Below, piece after piece: positions 43,261-56,849 of a stretch of DNA of 64,000 bases; position 1 is the stretch's first letter, and the number at the start of each line of letters is the position of its first letter. Both the position numbers and the translations under genes were made by a program. The DNA is from Isoetes taiwanensis (Eukaryota > Streptophyta > Lycopodiopsida > Isoetales > Isoetaceae). The DNA lies in the NCBI GenBank assembly GCA_021234155.1, contig JAJEKV010000028.1, positions 2,014,087 to 2,078,086 on the forward strand, read 5' to 3'. Under the pieces are notes generated by a model. That model was not told the DNA's origin, did not search any database, and saw only the letters and a program-made list of their open reading frames with translations.

Positions 43261-43789
43261 AAAGCTCAAGCACCACCAATATCAAAGAGACACGCCTTTT
43301 CCGAAAGGTCAATTATTACTCCACCTTCATACCTGGACTGGCAGCCATTGCAGATCCCATTCATAAACTCATCGGTGATCGAATCCACCGGGCTTGAATT
43401 CCCAGCGGAAGTCGCTTTCCAACAAATGAAGCTTTTGCTTACTCAGCACCGGTTCTTGTTCCTCCTCAATGGGACAAGCCCTTTCACGCTCATGTCGATG
43501 TCTCGGGCTTTGCTATTGAGCCGTTTCTTTCAAGAATATGATGCGCATTAATCGATAAACCAAATCGCTACGCCAAATTAAAACTCAATTCGCGAGCGAA
43601 GAACTATTCTCGCCACCTGAGCGAAGCTTTGGGTCTCATTTTCGTGGTCCAACGCCTGTCATTACCTTTTGGGCAGTCAAACTGTTCTTTGTGGACCACC
43701 AAGCACTTCTCTATTTGATCAACAAATCCACGCCCACGGGCCGCATTGCTCGTTGTCCTTCTTCCCAAGAATTTGCTCCTTTTGAAATC

Positions 43790-45120
43790 GCTCATAAGGT
43801 CGGGTAAATCTCATGTTGTTCCCGATTATCTTTCACGATCCACACGGATGATCCCGCAACAGGGGTCTCGTGACGCCTTTCCCGATGCTCAACTCTTTAG
43901 TCACGGGCAACACCACATTGGTTCCATGATTTTCGCCAGCATTCTCCTCACCGTGCTCTTCCACCGTAAGATGAGACGCCTTTCTTCCTCGCCAAGCGAT
44001 AATCCCGCCGCTTATCAATTTCTCCGAGAGGTCCGTGACTACACCATGGTTGCCGGACATCTCTACAAAAGGGTAAGGACACCATCCTTCGACGCTTGTT
44101 TCTACCTCATGAAGTTCCGCACATTGTTCGAGAAGCTCATCAAGGGCTCCTGCGGTGGTCATTTTCATGGTGACACCACGGCACGCGAAAAATCCTTCTC
44201 GGCGGGTATTATTGGCCCACGCTTTCAAAGATGCTCACGCCACGCCAAGACGCAGGACGCTTTGCCAGCTGGTGGGACGCCCACGGCCCGCGGACGCTTC
44301 TTTCCTTGACGCCGGGTCGCCACGCCACTTCCCTTCAAAGAAATGGGAATGGACTTTGTGGGACCTATAGATCCTCCCCCGCTAGGCACACCTCGTGCGT
44401 TCGATACATTCTCGGGTTCTCACCGACCACGCCACCAAATGGGCGGAAGCTTGTGCACTTCCGCATAACACCGCCGCAAGCACGCCTAGAGTCCTCTATC
44501 AACAAATCATCACGCTGATTCGCTGCCCCACGGAGCTGGTCGCAAGGACCGGGTGTTCATTTCATCAATCATACTATCAAAGAGCCGACGATTATCTCCC
44601 CGATACATCATCACAAGAGCACACCTTACTATCCTCAAGGCAATGGGTTGGCGTAGCACCAACAAAACTCGGGTCACCATTCTCAAGAAAAATTTGTGAC
44701 GCTCCCGCACGATTGGCGTGCACAAAACTTCCATCGTTTCTTTGGGCCTACAATACTTGTTTCAAGATTGCTACGGGTCACACTCCTTTTAAATTGGTTT
44801 ATGGTCGAAGCTCTCATGCCCTTTGAATACATCCTTCCAACACTCCGCTTTCAACTGCTTACGCTTCATAATCCACCAAATGCTTCTCAAAGAACGGGTC
44901 TATCAATTAGAACAGCTTGGATGAACTTCAAGGATGCTTATATTCGTGTTCTTCATGGACAACAGCTTGCAAAAAATCTTTACATGACAAACGCTTTGAA
45001 GACAAAAACATTCAAAGAAGGAGATTTGGTTCTTCTTTATGATTCCAGTACAAAATTTTCCTGTAAACTCAAGTTTCGCTGGTTTGGCCCTTTATCAAAT
45101 TGTTCAAGTGGTTAGACCAA
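43790..45120 (+). pseudogene. Athila-like copy 1 integrase and C-terminal domain
   Basis: SHVVPDYLSR at about 43806-43836 marks the RNase H/integrase junction. Integrase continues with a zinc-binding region around 44070-44290, WEWTLWDL/MDFVGPI near 44345-44370, a TDHATKWAEA strand near 44420-44450, FLWAYNTCFKIATGHTPFKLVYG at about 44735-44805 and a GDLVLLYDSSTKF C-terminal block near 45020-45058. Several frameshifts interrupt it. Confidence 0.75.
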
Positions 45121-45129
45121 GTGTTTTCC

Positions 45130-48100
45130 AACTAGCCGATTAGATGGCACTCCATTACCTACATTAGTTAATGGTTTTCGCCTCAAAGCATTTCATCACA
45201 CGTAAAGTGAACATCCAAACACGTAGACGCCTCAAGAATCAAACACCACGTAAAGTGACTAGAAAGGCGGTAGATTATATTATAGTGGAGATTTTTTATA
45301 AAAATGTGGGCGCAAAATTTCCAAATATTTCCGCTTATGGGCACCGCCTCTATATACAAAAACGGGCTCGTGAGCCCCATCTACTAAGTCCTAAGAGGGA
45401 AAACCCTACTCCCGGTTCGGAGCAGGTGATGCGAGGGAGATGGTAGAGGTTCTCGCCCCGATCCCAAATAAGGTGCGTAACCACCTCCATCCCGCTATCT
45501 TCGGCCGGATGTTCACCATCCCTAAGACACCAGCCGCCCCATGCTAATGCCACGCTGTGGCAGCCAGAGATCCGCATACAATTCATCTTACAAGTGATCC
45601 ACTGACCACAGCTAGTCGGCATGGTGCAATCTTTCGCTCGCTCGCCAGCAGCCATACCGAGCGCCATCTGATGCCTTCGCTTTCCTCGTTCGCCTTATAT
45701 AGCCAATCGAGGGAACTCCTTGTCGACGGGACCAATCACACAAATCGCCAACGTGTTTGCAATGCAAGGCTGTTTCTAAATGAGAATCTGTTTCTCCCGC
45801 CGATATCTAGCCATGGTACCTTCCGACACATTCCTTTTAATGATATCCCACTTCGAAGTTGCCAAGATTGAATGCCATTCCTTCTTTTCCACGCCTGCCG
45901 AACATTAATGGATGTCCTTTGCCATCCGTCACATCCGATCTTTCTTTCACGCCTCATCCTCACCGCTCATTGCTTCTCCCTTTACGCTTTTTTGGGACTT
46001 AGCCAAATTTTTTGCCTCTCAATCCCCTTTCTTCAGATCTTTTGACACTGCATCATCAACGGTTCCCGCTTTCAACTTCTTCATACCTCTTTCGCTTCCC
46101 GGGCCAGCGCCTCTAAAACAAACCTTTTCGCTCCTTTCATATTTTTGTCCTCCGCGGCTCGACTTTCGCCCTCCTCCTTTGGCATCTTTTCGTTCGCAGA
46201 ATCATTCCCATGGTTGCCCTAAGATTTTCTACACTTGCCATCAGCCCCAAGATCCGCCCTTTTTTGCATCTCAGATCCTTCTTGACGCCCACTTTCCGTG
46301 AAGCCCTTGTTGGCCCAAATAAAGAAGTCGCTGAACGACACCAGCTTTTACGTAATTCTCTCAAATGGAACTTCCGCTCCAAATCCTGACCAGTTGCTAA
46401 TTCATCGCCAATATTGTTAATGTACCAAGTATAAGGTTACCACCACACTGCGGTCGATGGCACCACTATTTCATTGACTCAACACTTGATTTCGAGGTAT
46501 TTCATATATTCCCTTGCACACCCCCTTGTGTATCATGGTCTCGCTATATTGTGATATTGATGTCACGTAGTTTGGTGCACCTTCTTATCATGCCAATGTC
46601 CATCGTCGACCAATATCGACAAGCCTCACGAGACCTTTTGTTAAATTTTTGTATGAAATTCCTTGGGTATTCTATCAAGAACACCCATATCAATAAGCCT
46701 TTCTATAACCTGTCCTCACCGCTACACACCCAAACACCACATAGATTGGCCCCAAATGATGTTCTATCGTTTTCCAAGAAATGGACCGCCTTCGGTACCA
46801 CTTCCATTTTCTCGAAAGTTTCGGGAGGGCACTTTCAAGCCCTCATCCGCTACTTTCCTCCCACACCACCAAATTCTCATAATTCCACCCGGCCCCTTCC
46901 AATCAATCACTGTTGGCACATCACGCCCATCTTCCTCGGGTCATGACCATACCACACTCATGTCACCGCCTTCTTCCTCCGCCACACCATCCACTTCACA
47001 CCATTTTTCCCAAACCTCCCAAACCAGTGCAACAACCTGCCCACCACCACAACACCCTCGCTGCTTGTTGTATCAAGATCGCCAGGATGCTCAAGTCGCC
47101 GCTTTTAAGTTACAAGAATCCCAAGACGCCTTATGAGCTGGTTCAACGGCACTCGAGGCTCCTCCGATGCGGTACACCAAGACCTTCAAGCCGCAATCGC
47201 CTGTTGCAACTTTGAGGCCAAACCAAGACAAGCATGAAGCTCTCTTAGGCTCATGCGGATCTCAAGAGTACACAAGCTCAAGTCAGCCAACTCAGCAGAT
47301 CAAGAGCTCACCCAATAGAAATTCGACTTTATTGGAGCACAACAAGTCCAAAGTCGCCCCGAAAATACCAAGGACGCAAGATATTGTTAAACTCAATGCC
47401 TTGTACTGAAACGCGGTGAAAATTTCAGCACTCGTTCAAAATCTTTCAGCCGACGCCAAGTTGCCTCCTTGACGGCTCGGCCTTTCTACACGCACCTCTC
47501 AGCCACCTCTTTCAAGATCAGCCTTTAGAGGTGCGTAAACAGAAAATACCATGACGCTTGAGATTGCCGTGTGCTTCCTCAATACACCGGGAAATCTTCC
47601 TCCCAGGTCAATCCTTCTCAGAACGGGTCCGTGGACCAGCCACGCCTCTACTCGAAAAGGAAAATCGATCCGCGATCTCAACAACAAGAAAAGAAGTTAT
47701 TCGGGGTCTCCGATGAGGCTCAAGCAAAACTTGACGCCGTCACTTCTTTTCAAAGAATGCCGCTTGACTTCCCCGCCCTCCCCGCTATCATGATTATGTG
47801 GTTGCTCGACGCCACCTCTTCCTTTCAAAGTGGCACGCTGCTGATGGCCCCCGTGGATATCCCACGAGCAAAGGCTGATTTTTCTGATTTGGCCGTAATC
47901 CTCCATTGAAGACAAAGGGTTGTGTTGTGCCCTTGTTGTCTTTGATCTCATACAATCGTGTCCATCCGCACTTTCACTTTTCTCGTGGTTCAGCCCATGG
48001 CTTATATCTTTCATGATTTCTATCCGGGTGATACACGTGAAAACTTTGGCAATGGGCCACGCCACTTTCCGTGTGGTGACCCCACCGCTAATGGGTGCTT

Positions 48101-49127
48101 CAGATAACAATCCATATCTTGGTGATCCCGCCGCACTCCAAACTTTTCATCGAGTACATGCCTCGAAGCTTGCAATCATTTATCTCTCCGGCAAGCTTAA
48201 GCGCCGCAACAAATTAGGGAAGTATCTAGGACATCCCAAGATCTTCCCTATGCAATAAGTCTATATGCAAAGACTCACCGGTTACAATCGCCATGTGCTC
48301 GCTGATAGCAAGACGGTCCCCACGGGATGGGATAGCCCTCCCCGGCCAACTCTCACCGCTTCTTCTTTGGGATCGCCGGTGTCGCACTTGATCCGCATCT
48401 TGTCACCACATTGTGGAGATCGCCAAGAACCCACGCCCACCTGCATGGTTCCTTTCTCCCTATGCTTCCCCTCGGGTGCACTCCACGCCTGTGTTCCCGA
48501 CTTCTCGATTGGCGCCTTCCTTTTTGGACCAAGGTCATGGATGGTCATGCAGGCCGGACACCACCTCGCATCTCGACCTCCTTCCGGGATCCACGCTTTG
48601 TTCGGCCGCCACATTGGGAAGAAGGTGCCACTGACAACACCACCAATTGATCTACATTGCTAATGAGCCGCGGTTGGCAACGTGCCCGCGGATGCGCTTC
48701 ATGGTTTCAACACTTCGCGTAACGCCTCCACCTCACCGAATCCTTCATTCATCTTCAAGCAGATTTTGCGGGGCCGCCCTCAAATGCATTTTGCTAAGCT
48801 CTTTAAATCGGGTAGTCATTCCCATTTTTCATCGCGAATCCAAATGCTACGCTGCTGCCTTTGGCCTTCGTGACTGCCTCCTCATGGAGTGTCGCGACAT
48901 TTCTTCGCATTTCATCACACTTGGAAGACATGGTACGCCTCGCTACTTATTGATGTCGATCCCCGGCCTGGCCAAGACACACTTCAAGCCTTTCTCAATC
49001 ACCAAGATCTCACCTACCTACCATAATAGGCCCGGCCTCACTCCCCGTGAGGATCACTTTCGTATCGATGGCTTCCTCACCAAACGCCTTCCTCCTTTCT
49101 TCACTCGAAAGTGTCGCTTGTGGGGAG
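45130..49127 (+). other. Copy 1 post-integrase region, function unknown
   Basis: About 4 kb between integrase and the 3' LTR. It is conserved in copy 2 (58560-62439), so it belongs to the element. It contains many open pieces on both strands, proline/serine-rich on the + strand (for example 45912-46301, 46663-47136, 48647-49273), but none with a recognisable domain. Athila elements are known to carry an envelope-like ORF here and Tat elements extra ORFs. I see no clear signal peptide or transmembrane segment to choose between them. Confidence 0.55.
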
Positions 49128-49697
49128 TGTTAGTCCTGTGCCTCCCGGTACAGACTATTCATGCATACGCCGCACTGTGTCAAGCTCAAAGATCCGGGCC
49201 AACCACGGGTCGACATCCAAGCCTCCGCAGAAGATTACAAAGAAAGGCCACGCACAAAGCCTTTGGTCATTAATAAGAGGCGCCGCATGCGACGGCCCGC
49301 ATGACGGTTCACACCGCCTACCGCAGATTCTAGGCACTTCAAGAGGCACCGCCAACATTCCTCAGAATCGCCTCCTTCCGTGAGCTCCAAGACCAGATCG
49401 GGCCAGAGTGTTTTATATTGGGCCCAAGGCCATTGTACTATATATATGAGTAGAGTTAGCTCATGTTTTTAGATGAGTTTTGAGTCTTGTCTCCTTTCAA
49501 GCCATTATGAGAGTTCATGTATTTTCATCATTGATAAGGAAGCTTATCATCTTTTCTCTCATTTGTTCTGTTTCCTTTTTTTCTTCTTTTTCAAAGAACT
49601 CGCGATGACATAGTCCCCCTGACTTCTCCTCAAGTAGATCCATCGGTCCCTCACCGCAGGGTCGCCTTCCAGAGTTCCCGAACCCAGACCCCAAACA
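49128..49697 (+). repeat. 3' LTR of Athila-like copy 1
   Basis: 570 bases starting TGTTAGTCCTG and ending CCAAACA. It aligns with 38797-39356 throughout, with differences mostly as small indels in CAG/CTG/CGG contexts. Confidence 0.85.
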
Positions 49698-52240
49698 TGG
49701 GGAAATATTATTGAAAAAGTTCTACAAAAAAAAGGTTGATACCTGAACTCAAAATATCTTTCTAAAAATGGTAGGCAATTATTGCTAATTTTATGATTTC
49801 TTCTTTTCTCATGTGTATCAATCATCGCTATTATTCTTGTTCCAAAAAGATTTCTAAAACAAATTGCAGGGAATTATTGGTAGATTCATTGCTTGTGGGC
49901 AAAAAAGGAGATGCCGGGCAACTGGCCCAATGAAAGAGTGTTGCAAACCAAGAGTAATGGAGGATTGGGAATTATTAATATTGAGAAGCAAGGGATGGCC
50001 TTGGCTGCCAAATACCTATACTGTGGCCCCAAGCTATAACTCCATCAAAGAATCTATCTCCATCCTGATAAGGCATTATTGGAAATGCCATCCTTATGGG
50101 TGGAGGTCTCTAAAATGGAGCTTCCCCTAATGATCTTCTTCCCATTTATCATCGCCCCAAACTCCACCCTGTGTATTATCAAGAAATGGATCAAGGCTTG
50201 GGATCAAATTAAGGGATACACATGGAAAGAAGGATTGTCCATGGATCAAACTATTTTAGAATCCACCGTCCTTCCTCAATAACCCCAATCTTTGCCCGGT
50301 TTTGCCACTTTCCCCCCGACGCCAGCCATGGAAGAGTAAGGGAATCGCCTTTATCGTGGATCTTTTGATACTAATGGCATTATTCCCTTTGACAAATCAA
50401 CTTTGGCAGAGGAAGGATGCACTTCAAAACCCTTTATGATAACATTTTACCGCCATCATTCATAACCATTGACTAATGAAGAAAAATTCCCCGCTAAATG
50501 ATGACAAGAGGGTTACAGGCAAAGGAAAGCCTATAAATATCTCATGAAGGGAGAAAAGCCACTATCCATACAAAATGGAGATTCAACGGATAGATGCATC
50601 GAATCTGAGATTTATGTGAAAGAGTCCCATTAATCCAAGATCAAATCATTTATGGGCAATTACCAAGATAAAGCTTTAATAACCTTAAAAAGATACAAAG
50701 TTATCTATGGGCCAATTCAGATATCTCGTGGAGAGCTTGGAGCAAAGATGAGATGAAAATCATCTTTTAGAGGGTGCCTTTGGTCCGAGGGACTTAGAGC
50801 TGCCTCGAACTCGGCTATGATCTAATTCATCTCAAAGGAGAAAGACTTTTCATGCCGAGAACCCCAATGATTGAGAAATCTTTGTCCTCCTCCGAGGATC
50901 CTCGAAGGCGTAGAACCCTTCATTTTTAATTGTGAAATTATTCCACCGTATGGAATAATTAAACAGCTTCAATTTGATGTTAAGTGGATTCAAGAGATTA
51001 ATGGTGATTTCATGATTGCGTACCTATTTTCGCCGGGTGCTAGCGGAGGGAAGAAGATCTAAACACAAACAATGAATGGATAAAAATATTCGGGCAGCCA
51101 AAGTGTTGGAAGCACATGGAACAATGCCGGTGGATGCTGTTGTGACCAGAACCAACATCAGAAGGGAGTTAATCCGCCAGTAAAGGACAAGAAAAGGCAG
51201 TTCAATATGGCTAAGGCAAAATCATGCATGTGCATCTATTGCACTTTTCATGAGAAGACAAGGAAAGGCAAGGAAAACCAAGAACCTCCACCTGAAATCC
51301 TACCACTGAAAGTGCTCTATTTACTCGAGGATATGTGACTTTTTAGCAAGCTATTTATAAGTTTTTATCGCTTTTTTTCATGATGAACAAGTTAAAGGTC
51401 CCCCGATATAAAATCGTTATTTTTTGGATCACCTCTCATTTTAGGGTTCCTTCTCCTTGAAAAGGAGTTTTTTTGTAAAATCTCTATTTATATATATATA
51501 TAGAAGCCTCAATAAAAAAAATAAAATCCCTCGACATAAAGAATCAACGACTAATCCCAATTTTAGCAAAGGACTTCACCTAAGTAGCCTAGAGCATCAA
51601 CAATCCAAAATTCCTTTCTTTTCTCACAAATGCAGAGGACCAGTTTGCTTTGCATCCATCTTTAAACTCCTCATCCTTCAAGTATAAAGTGTTTAACTTG
51701 AAATAAGTCTTGGTCCCCGTATGCCATCCCGAGAACAAGAGAAATACAGGATTTGATATGAAATAGAGCGCTGCCAAGCATGTTTTGGCGAAAATTATGC
51801 AAATATGTAGTCGCAATGCATTATAATAGCCCCCGCCATGACGCGCATATATGCTCTTACTGCCTGCCACCATATTGCACCAAGTGAAGGTTCCATCGCC
51901 ATCCACCTCTACCGCCACAGCCATATATCGTTACCGCATTGTTCACGCTTCAAAGCTTGATGACTTCGATCCTCTCACGACCATCAACTTCCAACTCCAC
52001 CATATTGAAGTCACCCACCAAAGAACCATGCAAAACATGAGCCCCAAACAACTAGTTTTGATTCAAAGCAGCCTGAGAGTGCACCTCTCCGGGTGAGATC
52101 TATTGTGTGCATACACATTCACTAGTCCCACTCTTGTCCCTACCAACCACTTGATATCCAATGACTAAATCTATCAAAGATGACCGAATGTGACCGCGAG
52201 AATATGTCTCCATGTCAGAAGGTCCCCCGGCTTTGTCAGT
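49698..52240. other. Region between the Athila-like copies, with a LINE relic
   Basis: At about 49935-50045 (+ strand) the reading RVLQTKSNGGLGIINIEKQG, continuing ALAAKYLY, matches the region after the RT in L1-like plant LINEs, where a W-x-x-[VL]-C-x-P-K-x-x-G-G-L-G box is typical. The rest (50300-52240) has no recognised gene. Open frames at 50871-51062 and 51851-52096 are not supported by motifs, and 51487-51502 is a (TA)n run. Confidence 0.55.
49868..50130 (+). pseudogene. LINE reverse transcriptase 3' relic
   Basis: A fragment of about 85 codons encodes the conserved GGLGI box that follows the RT of L1-type LINEs. It is not related in sequence to the LINE at 20284-22640, which is of a different clade. 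Upstream catalytic motifs and a tail are absent. Confidence 0.6.
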
Positions 52241-52810
52241 CCGTTAGGTCCCGGTGCCTCCGGTGGCCAGACTATTCATGCATAATGGCTGCACTGCGGT
52301 CAAGCTCAAGGATCCCCGCCGCCCACCAAGTCGAGCATCCAAGGCCCAAGACTACAGCAGACTACGCAACAAAGCCTGGGTCACACAAGAGGCGCTGTAT
52401 AAGTGATTTGCCCGCCACTTCGGCTGCCACAAAGGTGATTCCCAGGCACTTCAAGAGGCACCGCCAACATTCCCGCAGAATGCTTCCAGAGCTCTGCAGA
52501 CCCCGAGATCACCAGAGTGTTCATATTGGGCCCAAGGCCATTGTACTATATATATGAGTAGAGTTAGCACATAAGTTTTAGATGAGTTTTGAGTCTTGTC
52601 TCCTTTCGCTTTTCTCTCATTAAGTAGAGCTCATGTATTTTCATCATTGATATCAAGGAAGCTTTATCATCTTCTCTCATTTGTTCCTTGCTTTCTTTCT
52701 TTCTCTTGCAACTCAAGGTGACATAGTCCCCCTGGACTCTCCCTCGTTAGATCCACGGGTCCTCACAGAGGGCTGTCTTACGGTGAGTTCCCGAACCTGC
52801 ACTTAAAACA
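52241..52810 (+). repeat. 5' LTR of Athila-like copy 2
   Basis: It starts near 'gttaggtcccggtgcc' and ends AAAACA at 52810. The TATA-like ACTATATATATGAG lies at about 52545-52558. Confidence 0.8.
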
Positions 52811-53119
52811 CTGCCGTCCGATTTTATCCTACTTTTCCGCCGCCATGTCTCCGTCTGCACTCTCACGCCAAGAACTCCTTTCTCGTGACGGCCTCTCGCT
52901 TTGAGCGCCATCAGCCGGAACCGTTTCATGACATGTATGGATCGCTTATGACATAGAGGGAGGCCATCTTCGGTTCAGGGCTCACCCGCCACCCACCCTC
53001 GTGTCCGCCTCGCCCCGCCTCCCCGCCCCTGCTGCAAACATTGCTCACAACCTCGCCTCCTCATCACTATCGTAGCCTTATCCGCTCAACCTTCTCAACC
53101 GTACTTTCACACCCCGAAC

Positions 53120-54610
53120 ATGCCTACATCCATCATTCTTCGTGCCATACGCCCTCCCTTCAGAACCATCATCTCCCTGTGGGCACGGCCATCCACATGT
53201 CTCCTTTGCGCCTACCCAGAATATCCTTTCCCCACGCTTCCCAATCGCTTCTTCCCCGCTTACAACCTTACTGATCTCAAAACCAATGCTCCAGCCTACT
53301 TCAGCTTTCAACCGCAGCCACCCCTTCATCGTGGTCCGCTCAGCACAATGCCACATCCACCTCAACCTCAATATCCTCACTATAATTGTTCCCCGCCCAG
53401 CCCAAAAGACTTTCACATCTACCTTCGACTGAACCCGACTTATCCCACCTTTGGCAACACGAAAAGGCAAACCGTTAGACCAAAGTGCTCAGCCCACATG
53501 GAAGAATTTGAGGCTCTAGCTGTCCTAAATGGTCACGCCGCAACCTCAACTGAAATTCCACATCTTTTTCCACCACCACCGCTGTGGTTTCTCCCTCATC
53601 AATGGCTCATGTCCAACAAAAGCCATTGAAACAAGATCGTCCGAAATGCGACCGCTTTCTCTCTCATTACGACCACTGATGATGATCAACTTCATCTCAA
53701 GCAACCTCAATGAACTTCAACAAGAGCCCACGAGTCTGCCCGGATTTTATGGATCGACTTCACATTCTCCGCTAAGTAAGCTCAAGGAGTACCCTACACG
53801 TAGCCAGATTTTGGTCTGGTTTCTCCAAGGACTTCTCCCGCTATTCGACATGATCAATACACCGGCCCAAAAACTTTGGAGCAAAGCTATCGAATCTTGT
53901 CAATCACTCCGCCAATGTTTCCTCCCGAGGCGGGCTCTTCAAGAGCTCCCTGCTCATTCCACCTCGCCATGGTTCCACAAACGGCTGTTTCAGCCTCAAC
54001 ACGCCAATCCACAAATAAAAACTGGTGCCATATTTGCAAATACCAAGGCCATTTGGCCAATGAGTGCAACTCCACCAATGGCCCGCCTCATTGCAAGCGA
54101 TGCAACATGTGCATCATGCTACTAAGAGTGCACCGCACTCATCCCACACCGCTCCGCAACAAAATGGTTTATCAAGTGCAAACCACACCTCAAAGAACAA
54201 TCGCATCTATCGCAGCCACCCTTTCAAAAAAAAAGCCACGCAACCCCATCGCCAAATGTGGACCAACCACGGGATCCAACCAACGCCCCCTTTTGATCCT
54301 TCTAAAGCTCAATGTTATCACCGCCAAGAATGGGGTCATACCACCACCACAAGTCCTCAACTTCCACAAGTTCAGTACATGCCCCCGCACAAATCGCACC
54401 ACATCAACCGCCACCACTACTCGTCAACTCCTATTCGCAATGGCAAACAAGGCCCGCACCGCCTAAGAAGCCACCAAGAGCGCCAAGAATCACGCTATCA
54501 ACCAGCTCCAAAGAAATCAACCTCACCGGATCAACAAGCCCAAGAGGAAATTTTCAGCACTTAATCCTCCAGTCCCACCAAATTGGGTTGGTTTAGTTTC
54601 ACGCTGCACT
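53120..54610 (+). pseudogene. Athila-like copy 2 gag region with zinc knuckle
   Basis: Open pieces at 53120-53629, 53529-54125 and 53876-54466 cover gag. The last includes the knuckle CHICKYQGHLANEC (CX2CX4HX4C, 54026-54067), followed by a second Cys pair, CKRCN, near 54094-54108. The capsid region has no easily named motif. Frame changes near 53550 and 53880 break continuity. Confidence 0.75.
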
Positions 54611-55079
54611 AAGGCATCACGTCCCTTGACTATTATTCAAGGGCACGCAACCCGCCTTTTGCAGCTGACACCATTCCTCATGAGGACTAAAAAAGGTTCA
54701 CTTTGCACCGACTTGAAAAGCTCATGCCACATGTCATGCCCAAAGTTCGCCAAAGCATTTTGAACCTCATGCAAGCCGCCAAGGTCGCATTATTGGCAAA
54801 TGTTCATGCCACCACTAGAGCTCAACAAAGACAAGATACCCCTTCAACATCTCAACCTCCACGCCTCGACATATCCCAATATTGCAGCCGAGGTTGACTT
54901 ACTCAAAGAAGTTGTCGCTTCCCCCGCCACGCACTCCCGCACTGGAACCAGCAGATCCTTTTTCTCATGTACCTCTTTGAACTCCAAGAGGAGCTCGCCA
55001 AGATCAAAATTCCTTTAAGCTTGGCAACCATTTTAAAACTCGCTCCGCTCAAGGACCCAGCTACTACTCCCAACCTGCT

Positions 55080-55380
55080 TTAGTTGGGGCATGGCTACCT
55101 TACACCCACGGTCCATGCCACTTGGAAATCAGCAAGTCAACCATGTTCAAATCGATGGAGGTAGCGCAATAATCTCATCACGGATAAACTCCGAAAACAA
55201 ATGGGCATCACACAACTCTTTCGTGTCCCCATATGACATCAAATTGGCTAATGGCCATATCACGAGACCTCAAGGCGCCACACCTATTCTTCACATCAAC
55301 ATTGGTGATCTCCGCTTCCCATGGAATTTGGAGTTTGGAAAGTCGGGCGAAGATCCGTGACTATGAAATGCTGGTAGGCG
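55080..55380 (+). pseudogene. Athila-like copy 2 protease
   Basis: VNHVQIDGGSAII near 55133-55170 is the active-site loop. Downstream ILHINIGDLRFPWNLEF near 55285-55337 corresponds to later strands of the fold. The open frame 55091-55360 carries most of it. Confidence 0.7.
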
Positions 55381-56099
55381 ACCTTTTCTCCGCCAGTGCA
55401 AGAGTATCCATTACCGGCCACGGACCAAAGTTAGTCATCACCGATGGTCATCTCAATGCCACCATGGACTTGCAAACCCAAGCAGGATCATTTCTGACAA
55501 TGCGGAACCCTCTCTCTCGTATTAATCGATTCTCAAGAAGCTCGTAATATTTATCAAGTTCAGCTCCACCACAGGAGTGCCTCCGCCATCCTACCCCGAA
55601 TATGCCGATCCTTGGGGAGAAATGACTCTGATCGTGACCAGGCTGTGGCTGCCTTGCTTGACCCCTCTATCCTGCTCCTTGCAATCGAATCCAACGCTGC
55701 TGATCACTTTTCAGCCGAACACCCCGCAACTCCTCGCTGATGTACACGCCGGCATGAAGCAACCTCCGCTAGATGAAACCGAAAGCAACCTCTTTTTTCA
55801 CCACGCAGTGCCACGATCCGTTATGCTCCAACCTCCCTCGCACACATTGTCCAGATACCAAGTAATACCCCATATTCGACCTCAAGTCGAGATTGTGGAC
55901 GCTGGCAACAATCAACCCGTCTGCATTGTCGCAAATCTTCCGCCCCTTATCGTAACAGGCTACCTGTCGCTCAAAAATTCAAAACACATTTTCGCCGAGT
56001 TACAAAGATCTTCGGGAATCAACAAAAGCTTGGGGAACTCACCATTCCTACCAAATCGATGCACCCACCAAAGGTAGCAACGACAAAGATGTGCTCAAC

Positions 56100-56720
56100 C
56101 CTAATTACCGGATCGGCCAAGGCGGAAATTGACAAACTCCTTGTCGCAGTTTGATCTATGAGGTCAAACATTCCAATGGGTGAGCCCCATCGCCATTGCC
56201 CTTAAGCACAATGGTAAGATCCGCCTGCGGTGGACTATCTGAACTCAATCAAAGCCACGGAGCGTGATCATTTTCCACTTCCCTTCACGCACTCAGTTCG
56301 AAGAAGTGGTCGGACATGAGATGTACCCCTTTATGGATGGTTTTTCTGCTACAATCAGATCTCCATCAAAGACTCGATCAACTCAAGACCACTTTCACCA
56401 CCCCGGGGGCACTTTTGCCTACAAGGTGGTTCCTTTGATTATCCAACTCTCCTTCAACATTTCAACGATCATGCTCTCGCTTTTTCATGATTTCATGAAG
56501 GAAAATCCTTCTTGCAAATTTTTCAAGATGACTTCTCCGCCTACAGCCCATGGCTGACCATTTGGATAAATTGAACCTCGCCTTCCGTAAATGTGATGAG
56601 TCCGCATTAGTCTCAATCCCGAGAAATGCACCTTTAAGGCCACTTCGTGTTCTCATAGGGCCATGTTGTCGCCAAGCGTAGAATCACCACCCATCCCCGC
56701 CAAAATCGGGCCAGGTGCTC
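56100..56720 (+). pseudogene. Athila-like copy 2 reverse transcriptase
   Basis: YPFMDGFSATI near 56325-56360, HPGGTFAYKVVP near 56398-56435, a FNIS block (expected F-Q-R-I-M) near 56455 and a F-Q-DDFS box near 56520-56540 follow gypsy order. The open frame 56264-56557 covers the first three, and the catalytic box lies one frame over. The DDFS version of the catalytic box is common in the Athila branch. Confidence 0.78.
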
Positions 56721-56849
56721 AAGGCTCAAGCACCAGCCAATATCAAGGAGACACGCCTTCCTGGGAAAGGTCAATTATTACTCCACCTTCATACCGGACT
56801 AGCCCATTGCATCCCATTCATAAACTCATTTTGGTGATTTAATCCACCG

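Larger units (their letters stand above)
38797..49697 (+). mobile_element. Ty3/gypsy Athila/Tat-like retrotransposon, copy 1
   Basis: A 10.9-kb element with direct LTRs at 38797-39356 and 49128-49697. The internal order is gag, protease, RT, RNase H, integrase, integrase C-terminus, then a 4.2-kb region before the 3' LTR. Protease-RT-RNase H-integrase order defines Ty3/gypsy. A 'F-x-DDFS' RT box and a long post-integrase region point to the Athila/Tat branch. Nearly every domain is interrupted by frameshifts that differ from those in copy 2. The purine-rich tract TGTGGGGAG precedes the 3' LTR. No target-site duplication is visible (AAAGT before, TGGGG after). Confidence 0.88.

Noticed and set aside
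38792-49702. Target-site duplication for Athila-like copy 1
   Set aside because: The five bases before (AAAGT) and after (TGGGG) do not match. Either the ends are misread or one flank is rearranged.
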